Source of the DNA: an uncultured Lachnospiraceae bacterium | Lineage (GTDB): Bacteria > Bacillota > Clostridia > Lachnospirales > Lachnospiraceae | DNA length: 64,000 nt | Assembly: GCA_910579935.1 (NCBI GenBank) | Contig: CAJTVQ010000004.1 | Location: 1 to 64,000, forward strand | Direction: 5' to 3' | Part shown: positions 50,274-59,320 of the stretch, in pieces | How positions within the stretch are numbered: the first letter of the stretch is position 1 | Layout of the letters: each line of letters begins with the position of its first letter | Notes under the pieces: model-generated | What the model was told of the DNA's origin: nothing | Databases searched by the model: none | Seen by the model: the letters and a program-made list of their open reading frames with translations, nothing else | Made by a program: the position numbers and the translations under genes

Positions 50274-51791
50274 TTATAATGCCAGCTTTTCTATCTCCTG
50301 CATCAGCTCTTCCTGCCGCTCGGACAACCGCAGCGCCTCGTTATGCTTCTGATAATCTTCACAGCCGAACATCGCAACAAAACGCGCACCAGCCGTATTT
50401 ACCGTCAATTCCGTTACCAGGATCAGCATCTCGTTTCCTTCTTCAAAAGCTTCCTCCACAAACGAAAACAATCCATGCAGCCGCTTTTTTGTCCCCTCCG
50501 TCTCCTCCTTCATGCGGGCAACTTCCTTTTCAAATTTCTGCTTAATTTCCGCAAAAGCCTCTCCTGCCGTAACTGCCTCACCCACATACAATTCCTTTTT
50601 CGTCTGCTCTAAAAATTGAATCACACTCCTGTGCTTCCTTCTGTCACTGTCCGATAAAGAATTCGCTTTCCGCAATGAATCCACCGTCTTTTTCTTTGCC
50701 TCCGCCTGAAGTTCCATCCGGTCCGTTATGGCAGCCATATCCGTTTCCTTCTCCGCCAGACTGCGCAGTGCTTTTAAAGGAGCCATCAGTTCATTCAGAT
50801 AATCTGCGGTTTCCACCCGCTCCCTGATTTCTCCTAACAGCTTATCCATCAGCATACTGAGCAGGGAAAGCCGTTCATCGAAAGCAGCTGCTTTCGCCCG
50901 GACTAACGCCTCTTCCGGAGCGGCTCCGTTCAGAATTTCCTCCACATGATAATTCTTTTTGTATTTGTTATACAAATCATAATAAGCCGTGAATTCCTTC
51001 ACAATACGCTCATTGCGCAGATACTGACCCACCAGTGTTTCATCCACCGTCAGTCCTTCCTCCTCATATAGATAAAGAATCTGCGACAAATCTTCCCAGC
51101 CCCTGGCCGTCACATAAGAACGCCCCTTGATAGTCGTTTCTATTTTATAAAAATGCTCTTTCTTTAATTCCAGATAACTGGTGATCACATTATGGATTCC
51201 CTGATTTCCTGCATATTCCTTCCATACGCCATAATCCGCTTCCACATCCAGCACCTTCAGCCGGTCCATCGTCACCACATCGAACTCCCTTACCGACTTG
51301 TTATATTCCGGCGGATTGCCCGCAGTCACGATAACCCATCCTTCCGGCACCCTGTGCCTGCCGAATATTTTATACTGCAAAAACTGCAGCATGGACGGTG
51401 CCAGCGTTTCCGACACGCAATTGATTTCATCCAGAAACAAAATTCCTTCCTTTATGCCGCTCTCCCTCATCACATCATAAACGGATGCTATGATTTCACT
51501 CATGGTATACTCCGACACCTGATATTTCATCCCGTCATATTCCTTTTCTTCTATAAAAGGCAATCCGAGCGCCGATTGTCTCGTATGATGGGTCATGGAA
51601 TAGGATACCAGCGCAATCCCCAGTTCCTGCGCAATCTGTTCCATAATCGCGGTTTTCCCCACGCCCGGCGCTCCCAGCAGAAAAATGGGTCTCTGACGCA
51701 CCACCGGAATCCTGTACTCCCCGAAACGATCCTTTTTTAAATATAGATCCACCGTATTCCTGATATAATCCTTCGCCTGTTTAATATTCAT
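50274..51791 (-). CDS. MoxR-family AAA+ ATPase
   Basis: The protein has 505 residues. The AAA_5/MoxR ATPase occupies the first 250 or so: Walker A LLGAPGVGKTAIMEQIAQEL, Walker B GILFLDEINCVSETLAPSML and the sensor GWVIVTAGNPPEYN. Long coiled coils and a C-terminal region follow (from about 330). The start overlaps the stop of the VWA gene by four bases. MoxR-VWA pairs act as chaperones that insert metals or assemble complexes. The client is not known; the LRR protein next in the operon is a candidate. Confidence 0.9.
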   Translation of the reverse strand: MNIKQAKDYIRNTVDLYLKKDRFGEYRIPVVRQRPIFLLGAPGVGKTAIMEQIAQELGIALVSYSMTHHTRQSALGLPFIEEKEYDGMKYQVSEYTMSEIIASVYDVMRESGIKEGILFLDEINCVSETLAPSMLQFLQYKIFGRHRVPEGWVIVTAGNPPEYNKSVREFDVVTMDRLKVLDVEADYGVWKEYAGNQGIHNVITSYLELKKEHFYKIETTIKGRSYVTARGWEDLSQILYLYEEEGLTVDETLVGQYLRNERIVKEFTAYYDLYNKYKKNYHVEEILNGAAPEEALVRAKAAAFDERLSLLSMLMDKLLGEIRERVETADYLNELMAPLKALRSLAEKETDMAAITDRMELQAEAKKKTVDSLRKANSLSDSDRRKHRSVIQFLEQTKKELYVGEAVTAGEAFAEIKQKFEKEVARMKEETEGTKKRLHGLFSFVEEAFEEGNEMLILVTELTVNTAGARFVAMFGCEDYQKHNEALRLSERQEELMQEIEKLAL

Positions 51792-53131
51792 TTTGCTTCC
51801 TTCTCCTGTCCGATTTCATCCTCATTTAACACAATCCCGATTGCCCACGGCGGCAGTTCCGGTCGTTCGCCGTTCTCATCCAAAAATACAAAAATCGTAT
51901 CATATTCCGGCATCTGCGCCGGATATATCCCATAACCGTCCGTAAAGTAAATGAGCCCCTTCAGATTTTCAAATTCACCCTCTGCTGCCAGCTGATCCAC
52001 ATATTCAAATACCGGACGGAAATCCGTAGACCCGAAACCCTTCAGCTTTCCGTTTCTCATGAATTCCTCAAAGTCTTTCTCCCCTGTGATCTTCATATCA
52101 CTCTGTACCTCGCTGTCACATTGGACAATATGCACATTGATTTTCTGAAAAAAATTTTCCGTTCCCTTCAGGATCGAATAAGTTTTCCGCACAAACTCCC
52201 TTACGATTTCTCCCCGGCAGGATGCCGAAGTATCGATGGCGATCACAAATTCTTTTACCTTCTTCGTGTCCTTATATTCCAACGGTTCCACTAACGGCAT
52301 ATTCCCGAACTCCGAAAGCCCGTACGTATAATAAATATAATCAAACTCGTCATCGTTTACCTGCATATCTTCGCCCATGACAGTAAACTTCTGTAAAATC
52401 TGCGCATAATCATACCGGTCCTTCGTAGCCTCCGCCAGATTCTTTTCCAGGCTTTCCGAATTGCTCTTATCCTTAGAAAAAGATTTCAGATCCGCCTTGA
52501 TCCGCTCACTGATCTTTTTCCACTGTTCCTCCGTCACTGTCATCTGTTCCTGACCGCGCCAGTATACATGTCCGTCCCGGTGGAACAGCCTGTGCCACTG
52601 CGCCCTCTCGCTATCGCTGACCGGATTGTTTTTCAGATACCGATAGATCCTCTCCGCCGTCAGGACACCCGCATCCTCCTTCAGATAGTGCAGCTTATTA
52701 CGTGCCTCTGCATCCGTTTCCAAAACCGCCATATGCAGCCCCATCTCCAATATGACATTCTCCACCGCCGCATCCGCCGCCAGGTCCCACAGTTCCTGCT
52801 CTTTTTCGTCATAGGTAAAACTGTGATAAAAAACACAGTGAAACAGCATATGCAGATACAGTCTCACCGGATAATCCTTTTCCTCTTTATAACGTTTCAG
52901 CAGCCAGACCGGATCATAATACAGTTTTTCCCCGTCTGTCGCCGCTCCGTCCGTCCCCGGTCTCGGTTCCGGTTTCATTCTGGACAGCGCCACATCCAGA
53001 AAACGCATATTCACCACAATATTGTCTCTCGCCAGCTGCATGACTTTCCCTGCCAGACCTGCCGCCTGCTCCATACGTCCTGCCCGTTCGTCTTCCGGCA
53101 TTTTATTCTCCGCTTCCGGTTTTAAAGCCAT
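51788..53131 (-). CDS. VWA/metallopeptidase-like protein (DUF2201 type)
   Basis: The start ATG 53131 (MALKPEAENKMPEDERAG) follows AGGAG, giving 447 residues. The N-terminal part has YLHMLFHCVFYHSF, placed where related proteins have an HExxH-like zinc site, though here the Glu is missing. The C-terminal VWA-like domain has FVIAIDTSASCRGEIV (MIDAS DxSxS), GFGSTDFRPVFEYV and GLIYFTDGYG. It is the partner of the MoxR ATPase: its stop overlaps the ATPase start. A peptidase function is doubtful given the altered motif. Confidence 0.85.
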   Translation of the reverse strand: MALKPEAENKMPEDERAGRMEQAAGLAGKVMQLARDNIVVNMRFLDVALSRMKPEPRPGTDGAATDGEKLYYDPVWLLKRYKEEKDYPVRLYLHMLFHCVFYHSFTYDEKEQELWDLAADAAVENVILEMGLHMAVLETDAEARNKLHYLKEDAGVLTAERIYRYLKNNPVSDSERAQWHRLFHRDGHVYWRGQEQMTVTEEQWKKISERIKADLKSFSKDKSNSESLEKNLAEATKDRYDYAQILQKFTVMGEDMQVNDDEFDYIYYTYGLSEFGNMPLVEPLEYKDTKKVKEFVIAIDTSASCRGEIVREFVRKTYSILKGTENFFQKINVHIVQCDSEVQSDMKITGEKDFEEFMRNGKLKGFGSTDFRPVFEYVDQLAAEGEFENLKGLIYFTDGYGIYPAQMPEYDTIFVFLDENGERPELPPWAIGIVLNEDEIGQEKEAK

Positions 53132-53214
53132 CTTCCCGCTCCTGTCTTTCCAAATATAAATTACCATTTATATCTTACCAGTCTTTTCGCGTATTTACTA
53201 CCCTTAAATAAAAC

Positions 53215-53263
53215 AAAACTTCGGGAAATATATTTGCCAAAGCAAACGATTTCCCAAAGTTTT
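53215..53263 (-). terminator. Terminator after DUF4179 gene
   Basis: An imperfect long stem (ACTTTGGGAAATCGTTTGC with GCAAATATATTTCCCGAAGT, minus strand) is followed by TTTTGTTTTA. It lies 24 bases past the DUF4179 stop. Confidence 0.75.
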
Positions 53264-53286
53264 ATACAATAAACCCGTCTCTTACA

Positions 53287-54579
53287 TTATCCGATCGGAA
53301 CTACATAAAAATCTTCTTCCGTGGGAATGTCTCCCCCTTTCCACCCCGGCCTCGCAAACAGCAGACTTTCTACCTGATCCACATCAATGATCCTGTCCAT
53401 GGCAAGCGTAAGCATATAAGTATTCAGATCCCCTTCGTCATACCCCATACTGCCGCCCCCTCCCATCAGATAAGGATACAAAGTTCCGTCTTTCATCTTA
53501 ACTCCCTGCAGCATCGGCGGCTCCGCAGTCATCTGCTCTTCTATCGGATTGCCGTTTTCATCGATTCCCTCCTCCGCTTCCGTCCTCATCGGGAAATTAT
53601 ATTCCACATGAATCGAAACCGGCGATAACTCTGCCTTTGTAACCACTGCACCGGAATCTCCTAACGGCGCCTGCGGGGTATACACCTCCATACTGGCTTT
53701 TCCCTGCAGATTCCAGTCAAAACTCCATACATCTTTCACGTCAGTTCCCAGATATTCCGCTTTTGCCACTGTCCCCAGATTTTCCAGCTCTACATGAATC
53801 TGCTTATCGATAAAATATCCTTTTGTACTGCACGCCAGCGTAACCATGTATTCCATACTGCCGTCCCCCATCACATACCGTCCCAGACTTTTATCATTTT
53901 CATAATCAATCGGTGAACCGTCCGCATAAACAGCCCTTCCGTCCGGACCAGCGATCAATCCGTCATAAAAGCCTCCATACCAGCTAAAATCCGTCTCGCC
54001 GTCCACATCAATACGAATGTTTTCAAACGCCGGTTCTGCTCCGTCTGCCAGAGTATACCCATCCACCCTGAATACAATATGGGCAAAATAGTTATCCGTA
54101 ATGCTCTGCCCGGCCGTTATCGTAACGCCCTGCTTCGTGCATTCCTGCATGGCAAACGCCACTGTATGCTCTTCTTCCAGCTGCACCTTCTGCTCCTCCG
54201 TCACCTGCATCCCCTCTTCCACGCTCCTGCTCCAGCGGAAATATGCCGCCGTCGCGGTAACGCCCGCACAGGCCACAGCTGCCGCCAGGAAAATACCCGC
54301 TGCCCGCTTTACGGACTGTCCGCTTTTTCCTGCCTTTTTCCTCTTCTTCCCCTTTGCGGTCTTCTTTCCTTTTTTGGCATTTCTTATATCATCCCTCATA
54401 TTCTTCCCTCCGTTTTCCGTTTCATCCCTTGGGCTTCCACAGCTGTCCGCCGCTTCGTTTATCCGTCCCTCCCTGCTTACCGCCCTGATCTTGTCAAAAG
54501 CCTCCGCCGCTTTATCCTGCACAACCTTTGGAATTTCCACGTCCATTTGCAAAGCTTTTATCAAATCCTTCTTATCCAT
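53287..54579 (-). CDS. DUF4179-type membrane protein, anti-sigma partner
   Basis: The protein has 430 residues. The N-terminal 85 face the cytoplasm (MDKKDLIKALQMDVEIPKVV), with a Lys-rich stretch, then one membrane helix near 92-112 (AAGIFLAAAVACAGVTATAA), and an extracellular domain of about 310 residues (VAFAMQECTKQGVTITAGQS early on). This is the layout of DUF4179 proteins, encoded next to ECF sigma factors and thought to act as anti-sigma factors. It follows the sigma gene by 15 bases. Confidence 0.82.
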   Translation of the reverse strand: MDKKDLIKALQMDVEIPKVVQDKAAEAFDKIRAVSREGRINEAADSCGSPRDETENGGKNMRDDIRNAKKGKKTAKGKKRKKAGKSGQSVKRAAGIFLAAAVACAGVTATAAYFRWSRSVEEGMQVTEEQKVQLEEEHTVAFAMQECTKQGVTITAGQSITDNYFAHIVFRVDGYTLADGAEPAFENIRIDVDGETDFSWYGGFYDGLIAGPDGRAVYADGSPIDYENDKSLGRYVMGDGSMEYMVTLACSTKGYFIDKQIHVELENLGTVAKAEYLGTDVKDVWSFDWNLQGKASMEVYTPQAPLGDSGAVVTKAELSPVSIHVEYNFPMRTEAEEGIDENGNPIEEQMTAEPPMLQGVKMKDGTLYPYLMGGGGSMGYDEGDLNTYMLTLAMDRIIDVDQVESLLFARPGWKGGDIPTEEDFYVVPIG

Positions 54580-54594
54580 CCTTTTTCCTCCGAT

Positions 54595-55086
54595 TCATGC
54601 AAATTCCTTTGCCAACTGCTGCCTGCCCCTTGCCAGCCTGCTTCGTACCGTACTTTCCGGCATCGAAAGGATCTGGCTGATCTCTCCTGTTTTAAAACCT
54701 TCCACATAATAAAGCATCAGTACCAGCCTGTATTTTTCGCTCAATGAGTCCAGTGCTTCCTTCCACTCCGCATTTGCATATTTGACATCATAAGAAGGAA
54801 TATCCGGAATCTCTTCCACCAGAGAAAGATTCCGCTGCTTCCTCAGCATATCCTTGCATATATTGATCAGAATCCTTGTCATCCATGTACGGAAGTAAGA
54901 TTCCTCCTTTAACTGCCACATTTTTTCCCAGCAGGCCAGTATCGTCTCCGAAATCGCATCTGCTGCATCCTCATCGTTATACAGAATTGACCTTGCCGTC
55001 TTATACATATTCTGCATCTGCGACTGCATCAATTCCGTAAAGGCATCCGGATCGCCCTGCTTTGCCTTCCTAACCAATTTGTCCAT
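54595..55086 (-). CDS. ECF RNA polymerase sigma factor
   Basis: The start used is ATG 55086 (MDKLVRKAKQGDPDAFTELM), six bases after GGAGG; an ATG two codons earlier touches that site. The protein has 163 residues: region 2 (ARSILYNDEDAADAISETIL, then ACWEKMWQLKEESYFRTWMT) and region 4 (YRLVLMLYYVEGFKTGEISQ, then ILSMPESTVRSRLARGRQQL). It is paired with the DUF4179 membrane protein. The set resembles SigV/SigW-like envelope stress units, but the regulon is not visible. Confidence 0.93.
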   Translation of the reverse strand: MDKLVRKAKQGDPDAFTELMQSQMQNMYKTARSILYNDEDAADAISETILACWEKMWQLKEESYFRTWMTRILINICKDMLRKQRNLSLVEEIPDIPSYDVKYANAEWKEALDSLSEKYRLVLMLYYVEGFKTGEISQILSMPESTVRSRLARGRQQLAKEFA

Positions 55087-55256
55087 AACCATCCTCCATG
55101 CCGTTCATCCTTTGTATGTGAAAACCATACCCTGCGCGGCTCCCTCTTTTTCTGTACGTACACTTTCTTTTTTGAGGTTCTATTCATTAGACGGCATTCA
55201 TCCCAAATATGTCCCAGGCAATTTTATAATTTATATAAAACACCGTTCCCTGCACA

Positions 55257-55293
55257 AGAAGAAAGACCCCGCTTTCGCGGAGCCTTTCTTCTT
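55257..55293. terminator. Hairpin terminator in the 55.1-55.5 kb gap
   Basis: The stem AAGAAGAAAG...CCGC / GCGG...CTTTCTTCTT has a short loop. Both strands have T-rich flanks (TTTATTTTC on plus). It can end the transcript of the 38-residue peptide gene on the minus strand. Nothing else is seen in the 380 bases between the sigma gene and that gene. Confidence 0.75.
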
Positions 55294-55474
55294 TATTTTC
55301 TTATGAGGGGGGAGATAGTGAGTTTTTAAATAGTGAATTCTTCAACTATCTGTAATACATAATAAAAGATAAATGTGTCCTTCCTGTGTCTTATTTTGAA
55401 AAAAGCTATAAATTTTCCAAACCATTCATAAACTAATTCTAAAAAAATCTTAACATTCGGAACACTTCCTTATC

Positions 55475-55591
55475 TTAATTGTCCCCGTCTCCCTCGCTTG
55501 CTGCCACTGCCGATACCACTGAAGAAACCACGGCAACAATCACTGCAATGATTATAATAAGCAACCCGCCGCCCAAAATCAACATTTCCAT
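55475..55591 (-). CDS. 38-residue membrane peptide
   Basis: The ATG at 55591 lies 8 bases after AGAGG. The peptide starts MEMLILGGGLLIIIIAVIVA, continues with a Val/Ser/Ala-rich hydrophobic run, and ends in an acidic tail (SEGDGDN). A single membrane span with an acidic end and a Gly-Gly-Gly turn recalls small membrane proteins and type I toxin peptides. It has its own terminator downstream but no clear antitoxin RNA is seen. Identity is open. Confidence 0.5.
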   Translation of the reverse strand: MEMLILGGGLLIIIIAVIVAVVSSVVSAVAASEGDGDN

Positions 55592-56002
55592 ATCTTTCTA
55601 CCTCTTTCCTTCCTTCATCTTGCGCTTCCCTGCTTTCAGACTTATCTGAATAACCTTTTTTATTATATCATAGCCTTTCCGCTTTTGCATCAAAAAATTG
55701 ACCGAAACAGCTGTATCTTTAACAATTCGGACAGATTACTTGGTGGTGACAGGCAACGCTCCGGACAAGGGGATTTTGCGGCGTCAGGTTCCGGCTGCGG
55801 GGGCAGGTGTTTGTTCCTGTTTCCCATGCACGAATTCCGATGGATTTTTCTATTTGCCGAAACTAATAGCTCTGCGATGCCCAGCCCCTGTCAGAGTGCT
55901 TCTTCACCACCAAACACTCTGCCTGAACCAGCAGCAGCACAGTCCCACCTTTTCTTATCTGCCATATAATAAATATATACCATAATATAAGGGGAAAACC
56001 TC
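55592..56002. other. Gap without a supported gene
   Basis: About 410 bases hold open frames on the plus strand (55685-55985) rich in Cys, Pro and Arg, with no ribosome binding site, no known motif and codon use unlike the neighbours. TATAAT-like sequence near 55967-55972 and AAGGGG at 55989 belong to the start of the kinase-like gene at 56003. I see no RNA gene. Confidence 0.5.
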
Positions 56003-56476
56003 ATGGATACCACTATTAATCTTTCTGCTATCATCACCAGTCTGCAAAACGGCGTTTATCCCAAACTGGGGAGCGGTTCCGGCAGACGGGTTTATGACCT
56101 GCAGAACGGCACCGTCCTGAAAACTGCAAAAAATGTCAGAGGCTATGCGCAAAATCAGATAGAATATATTATTTCCGAAATGGACGATTCCGAACAATTC
56201 GCAAAAGTTCTCTATCTCTCAAAAGACAATCTATACCTCATTATGGAAAAAGCAGAACCCGTCAATGACTTTTCCCAGGTGCGGGATTATTTTAAAGTCA
56301 AAACAAACCGCGAATTATTTCAGCTAAACAACCTGAGCTATATCCCGCAAAAATATAACCTTCTTATCAGCGATTTGTGCCGTCCCGTCAACTGGGGATT
56401 CATAAACGGGCGGCCCGTTATCATCGACTATGGATTCACTGGAAGAATACGCCGTAAATACTACTCTATTTTTTAA
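56003..56476 (+). CDS. Miniature protein-kinase-like protein
   Basis: The ATG at 56003 follows AAGGGG, giving 157 residues. A glycine-rich loop (LGSGSGRRVYDLQNG) is followed by VLKTAKN (the usual kinase Lys), a hinge-like LYLIMEKAEPV, and SDLCRPVNWGFINGRPVIID-YG, which resembles the catalytic-loop D-x4-N and a DYG form of the DFG motif. The chain then stops: the C-lobe expected of a 250-residue kinase is not there. It may be a pseudokinase, a phosphotransferase remnant, or a small phage-type kinase. No partner gene is evident. Confidence 0.6.
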   Translation: MDTTINLSAIITSLQNGVYPKLGSGSGRRVYDLQNGTVLKTAKNVRGYAQNQIEYIISEMDDSEQFAKVLYLSKDNLYLIMEKAEPVNDFSQVRDYFKVKTNRELFQLNNLSYIPQKYNLLISDLCRPVNWGFINGRPVIIDYGFTGRIRRKYYSIF

Positions 56477-56493
56477 AGCCGCCCGCTTTCCTG

Positions 56494-57198
56494 TCATGTG
56501 CTTTCATCCACGCCCCTCAGCTTCACTGTCTTCACATAAGGTCTGACGCATTCCGCCAACCGCTCCAGTTCTTCTCTTCCGTAAGCATGAAAACCTGCTT
56601 CGATCACCGCCCCGCTGTCCCGATAACTCTGAAGAAAATATTTTTCCGCTCCGGCTATTTCCCTTCCGATATCGGCCAGTTCCGCTTCCCCATGCAGCTC
56701 CCTCACTACCGTTGTACGGAATTCATATTCAATTCCGCTTTTCATAAGGATTCCTATAGATTCCCGTATGCGCCCCGTATCCGCAACCGCCAGTCCGGCC
56801 GCTTCCGCATACCGCTCCATACTGCTTTTCACATCCATGGCTACGTAATCCAAAAGCTTCTCCTCCACAAGCTTATGAAGTATCTCCGGCCGGTAACCGT
56901 TCGTATCCAATTTCACCAGATATCCCAATTCCCTGATTTCCTGTATCAAGTCTTCCAGTTCCTCCGTTAAGGTAGGTTCCCCGCCGGTAATACAGACCCC
57001 GGTCAGGATTTTTTTCCTTTTTTTCAAAAATCCCATTACCTCCGCCCTGTCTATCACCGGCTGACTTTCCGGCCTTATCACCAGATCCCCGTTCTGGCAG
57101 AAAGGGCATCGAAAATTACATCCGCCCAAAAAAACCGCAGCCGCCACATGTTCCGGATAATCCAGCAACGTGGTCTTATTCAATCCGTGAATACGCAT
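56494..57198 (-). CDS. Anaerobic ribonucleotide reductase activase-like radical SAM protein
   Basis: The protein has 234 residues. It starts MRIHGLNKTTLLDYPEHVAA and carries the radical SAM cluster motif GGCNFRCPFCQNG (C-x3-C-x2-C), then CITGGEPTL (SAM-binding GGE). This is the NrdG2-type group, annotated as activating protein of anaerobic ribonucleotide reductase. The reductase gene itself is not adjacent, so a different glycyl-radical partner is possible. Confidence 0.88.
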   Translation of the reverse strand: MRIHGLNKTTLLDYPEHVAAAVFLGGCNFRCPFCQNGDLVIRPESQPVIDRAEVMGFLKKRKKILTGVCITGGEPTLTEELEDLIQEIRELGYLVKLDTNGYRPEILHKLVEEKLLDYVAMDVKSSMERYAEAAGLAVADTGRIRESIGILMKSGIEYEFRTTVVRELHGEAELADIGREIAGAEKYFLQSYRDSGAVIEAGFHAYGREELERLAECVRPYVKTVKLRGVDEST

Positions 57199-57246
57199 AC
57201 TGATCTACCTCCCCAGTTCCTAACGGCAAACTCCGCAAAAATCCGT

Positions 57247-57275
57247 TTGATACTACGTAAGAGATATATTATACT
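57247..57275 (+). promoter_or_regulatory. Promoter of tadA
   Basis: TTGATA (57247-57252) and TATACT (57270-57275) are separated by 17 bases, 39 bases before the tadA start codon. This is a good housekeeping promoter. Confidence 0.78.
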
Positions 57276-57313
57276 AAAATGACAGGAAAGTACAGTATAC
57301 GGAAGGACAGATT

Positions 57314-57796
57314 ATGGATATTCATGAAAAATACATGAAAGCAGCGCTCAAACAGGCGCAAAAAGCTTATGCACTGGGCGAAGTTCCCATCGGCTGTGTC
57401 ATCACCTATGAGGGCAAAATCATAGGACGGGGCTACAACCGCCGCAACACTGACAAAAATACCCTCTCCCATGCGGAAATTACCGCTATCAACAAAGCCA
57501 GCAAAAAAATCGGGGACTGGCGGTTGGAAGGCTGTACGCTCTACGTCACCCTTGAACCGTGCCAGATGTGTGCCGGAGCCATTATTCAGGCACGCATAAC
57601 GGAAGTCGTCATCGGCAGCATGAACCCTAAAGCCGGCTGCGGAGGCTCCATACTGAACATTTTGGAAATGCCCCGGTTTAATCATCAGGCCAAAGTAACC
57701 AGAGGCGTTTTGCAGGAAGAATGCAGCAGTATTCTCACTACTTTTTTCAAAGAACTGCGGATTCGCAATAAAATGGACAAATTACAGGGGAGCTGA
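57314..57796 (+). CDS. tadA: tRNA-specific adenosine deaminase
   Basis: The protein has 160 residues, ATG at 57314 after GGAAGGA. The deaminase zinc site is HAEITAINKA (His and catalytic Glu) and LEPCQMCAGAIIQARI (two Cys). It converts A34 to inosine in tRNA-Arg(ACG), an essential reaction. The SRP RNA gene follows, as in Bacillus and many Clostridia. Confidence 0.96.
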   Translation: MDIHEKYMKAALKQAQKAYALGEVPIGCVITYEGKIIGRGYNRRNTDKNTLSHAEITAINKASKKIGDWRLEGCTLYVTLEPCQMCAGAIIQARITEVVIGSMNPKAGCGGSILNILEMPRFNHQAKVTRGVLQEECSSILTTFFKELRIRNKMDKLQGS

Positions 57797-58022
57797 TTGT
57801 TTGGTGATGGATGAGGACGCCCCTGCCGGAGTGGTTTGGCGGGTATGTCTGGCGGTTATTTAAATAGAAAATCCTTTCATCCGTTTCTAAACACCATACT
57901 GAATTGTCCTCCATCCTGTATTAAATACGGCATCACTAAAATCATCGCAAGGACCTCTTAGTAATATTTAGCCAATACCCAGCTCCCACTCATTTGATTT
58001 CCGCGAAAAATCACACCCTCCA

Positions 58023-58051
58023 TTGACAAATCCCCCAAAACAAAGTATACT
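58023..58051 (+). promoter_or_regulatory. Promoter of SRP RNA
   Basis: The consensus TTGACA (58023-58028) and TATACT (58046-58051) are 17 bases apart. The expected start of transcription, near 58059, coincides with the first base of the folded RNA. Confidence 0.88.
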
Positions 58052-58058
58052 AAAGAAA

Positions 58059-58323
58059 CCGTGCAGCCGGGGCGTTAGCGGTGTCCTGTACCTACAATCC
58101 GCTCTAGTAGGGGTGATGTTCTGTCGCGGGCTTACATTGGTATAGCTGCCCTTTATAAGTGGCGTTGAAGTTTGGGTCTCACGCAATGGGAATCTGTGAA
58201 TCGTGTCAGGTTGGGAACAAAGCAGCACTAAGCAGAAGCTTCCATGTGCCGTGAGGGTGCCTGGCGGAGTTAACTGTAAAGGTAACGTGTATTGATCACG
58301 CTCAACACAGAACGCACGGTTTT
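58059..58323 (+). ncRNA. ffs: Signal recognition particle RNA, large bacterial type
   Basis: About 265 bases are closed by CCGTGC (58059) pairing with GCACGG (58314-58319). The SRP54-binding helix 8 is visible as GTCAGGTTGGGAACAAAGCAGC followed by ACTAAGCAG, the conserved asymmetric loop of SRP RNA (written here in pieces: GTCAGG, GGAAC, AAAGCAGCAC). Its length fits the Firmicutes form with an Alu-like domain. It scaffolds Ffh in co-translational membrane targeting. A run of T follows the 3' end. The strong promoter and position just after tadA support the call. Confidence 0.88.
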
Positions 58324-58365
58324 GATATATCTTACAATTGCTGTAAAAACGAGGGCTTTCATGCA

Positions 58366-59310
58366 ATGAATTTATCAGACTGTACCCTTTGTCCCAGAAA
58401 CTGCCATGCCGACCGCCATGCGGGGCATCCCGGCTATTGCGGACAGACAGACCAGATAACGGCGGCAAGGGCTTCCCTTCATATGTGGGAAGAACCCTGC
58501 ATATCAGGACAGACCGGTTCCGGCACTGTCTTTTTTTCGGGCTGTAATATGCGCTGTGTCTACTGCCAGAACCATCCTATATCCACAGGCAGGACGGGAA
58601 AAAACGTTTCCGTTTCTCACCTTTCCGAAATATTTTTGGAATTGCAGGAAAAACGGGCATGTAATATCAATCTTGTAACCCCCACCCATTTTCTTCCCCA
58701 AATCATACAGGCGCTGGAAACAGCCAAAAACAACGGACTTACCATTCCGATCATCTATAATACCGGTTCCTACGAAAAAGCGGAAACGCTGAAAATGCTG
58801 GACGGTCTGATCGATATCTATCTGCCCGATTTAAAATACTATTCTTCCGAGCTCAGCAGAAAATACTCCTGCGCGGAAGATTATTTTTTCCATGCCGGCT
58901 CCGCCATCGCTGAAATGGTACGCCAAACCGGCACCCCCGTATTTTCGGATAACCGTACGCCCGTATCCTCCCGCACGCCGGAGCCGGATACCGGGCCGCT
59001 TATGAAAAGAGGCGTTATTGTCAGACACCTTGCCCTGCCCGGATGTATGGAAGATTCCAAAGCAGTCCTTCGCTATCTGTTCCAAACATATGGCAATGAC
59101 ATCTTTGTCAGTATTATGAATCAATATACGCCCCTTCCCCAGTTCCTTGATATCAAATCCTATCCGGAACTGAACCGCACCGTTACTGCGGAAGAATATG
59201 ACGAACTGGTAGATTATGCCATTTCCCTTGGCATTGAAAACGGTTTTATCCAGGAGGGCGGCACCTGTTCGGAAAGCTTCATCCCTTCCTTTGACTGCAC
59301 CGGCTTATAG
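58366..59310 (+). CDS. Radical SAM protein, PflA-like (COG1313 type)
   Basis: The protein has 314 residues. An N-terminal Cys set (CTLCPRNCHADR) and a second part (GYCGQT) precede the radical SAM cluster SGCNMRCVYCQNHPIS (C-x3-C-x2-C). This is the PflX/COG1313 group, related to pyruvate-formate-lyase activating enzymes, whose targets are mostly unknown. It starts about 40 bases after the SRP RNA, where dnaX stands in Bacillus. Confidence 0.88.
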   Translation: MNLSDCTLCPRNCHADRHAGHPGYCGQTDQITAARASLHMWEEPCISGQTGSGTVFFSGCNMRCVYCQNHPISTGRTGKNVSVSHLSEIFLELQEKRACNINLVTPTHFLPQIIQALETAKNNGLTIPIIYNTGSYEKAETLKMLDGLIDIYLPDLKYYSSELSRKYSCAEDYFFHAGSAIAEMVRQTGTPVFSDNRTPVSSRTPEPDTGPLMKRGVIVRHLALPGCMEDSKAVLRYLFQTYGNDIFVSIMNQYTPLPQFLDIKSYPELNRTVTAEEYDELVDYAISLGIENGFIQEGGTCSESFIPSFDCTGL

Positions 59311-59320
59311 CGATCATGCC

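Noticed and set aside
57968..58468. 166-residue minus-strand frame across the SRP RNA
   Set aside because: Lies antisense to the structured RNA and its promoter; no motif and no start site.
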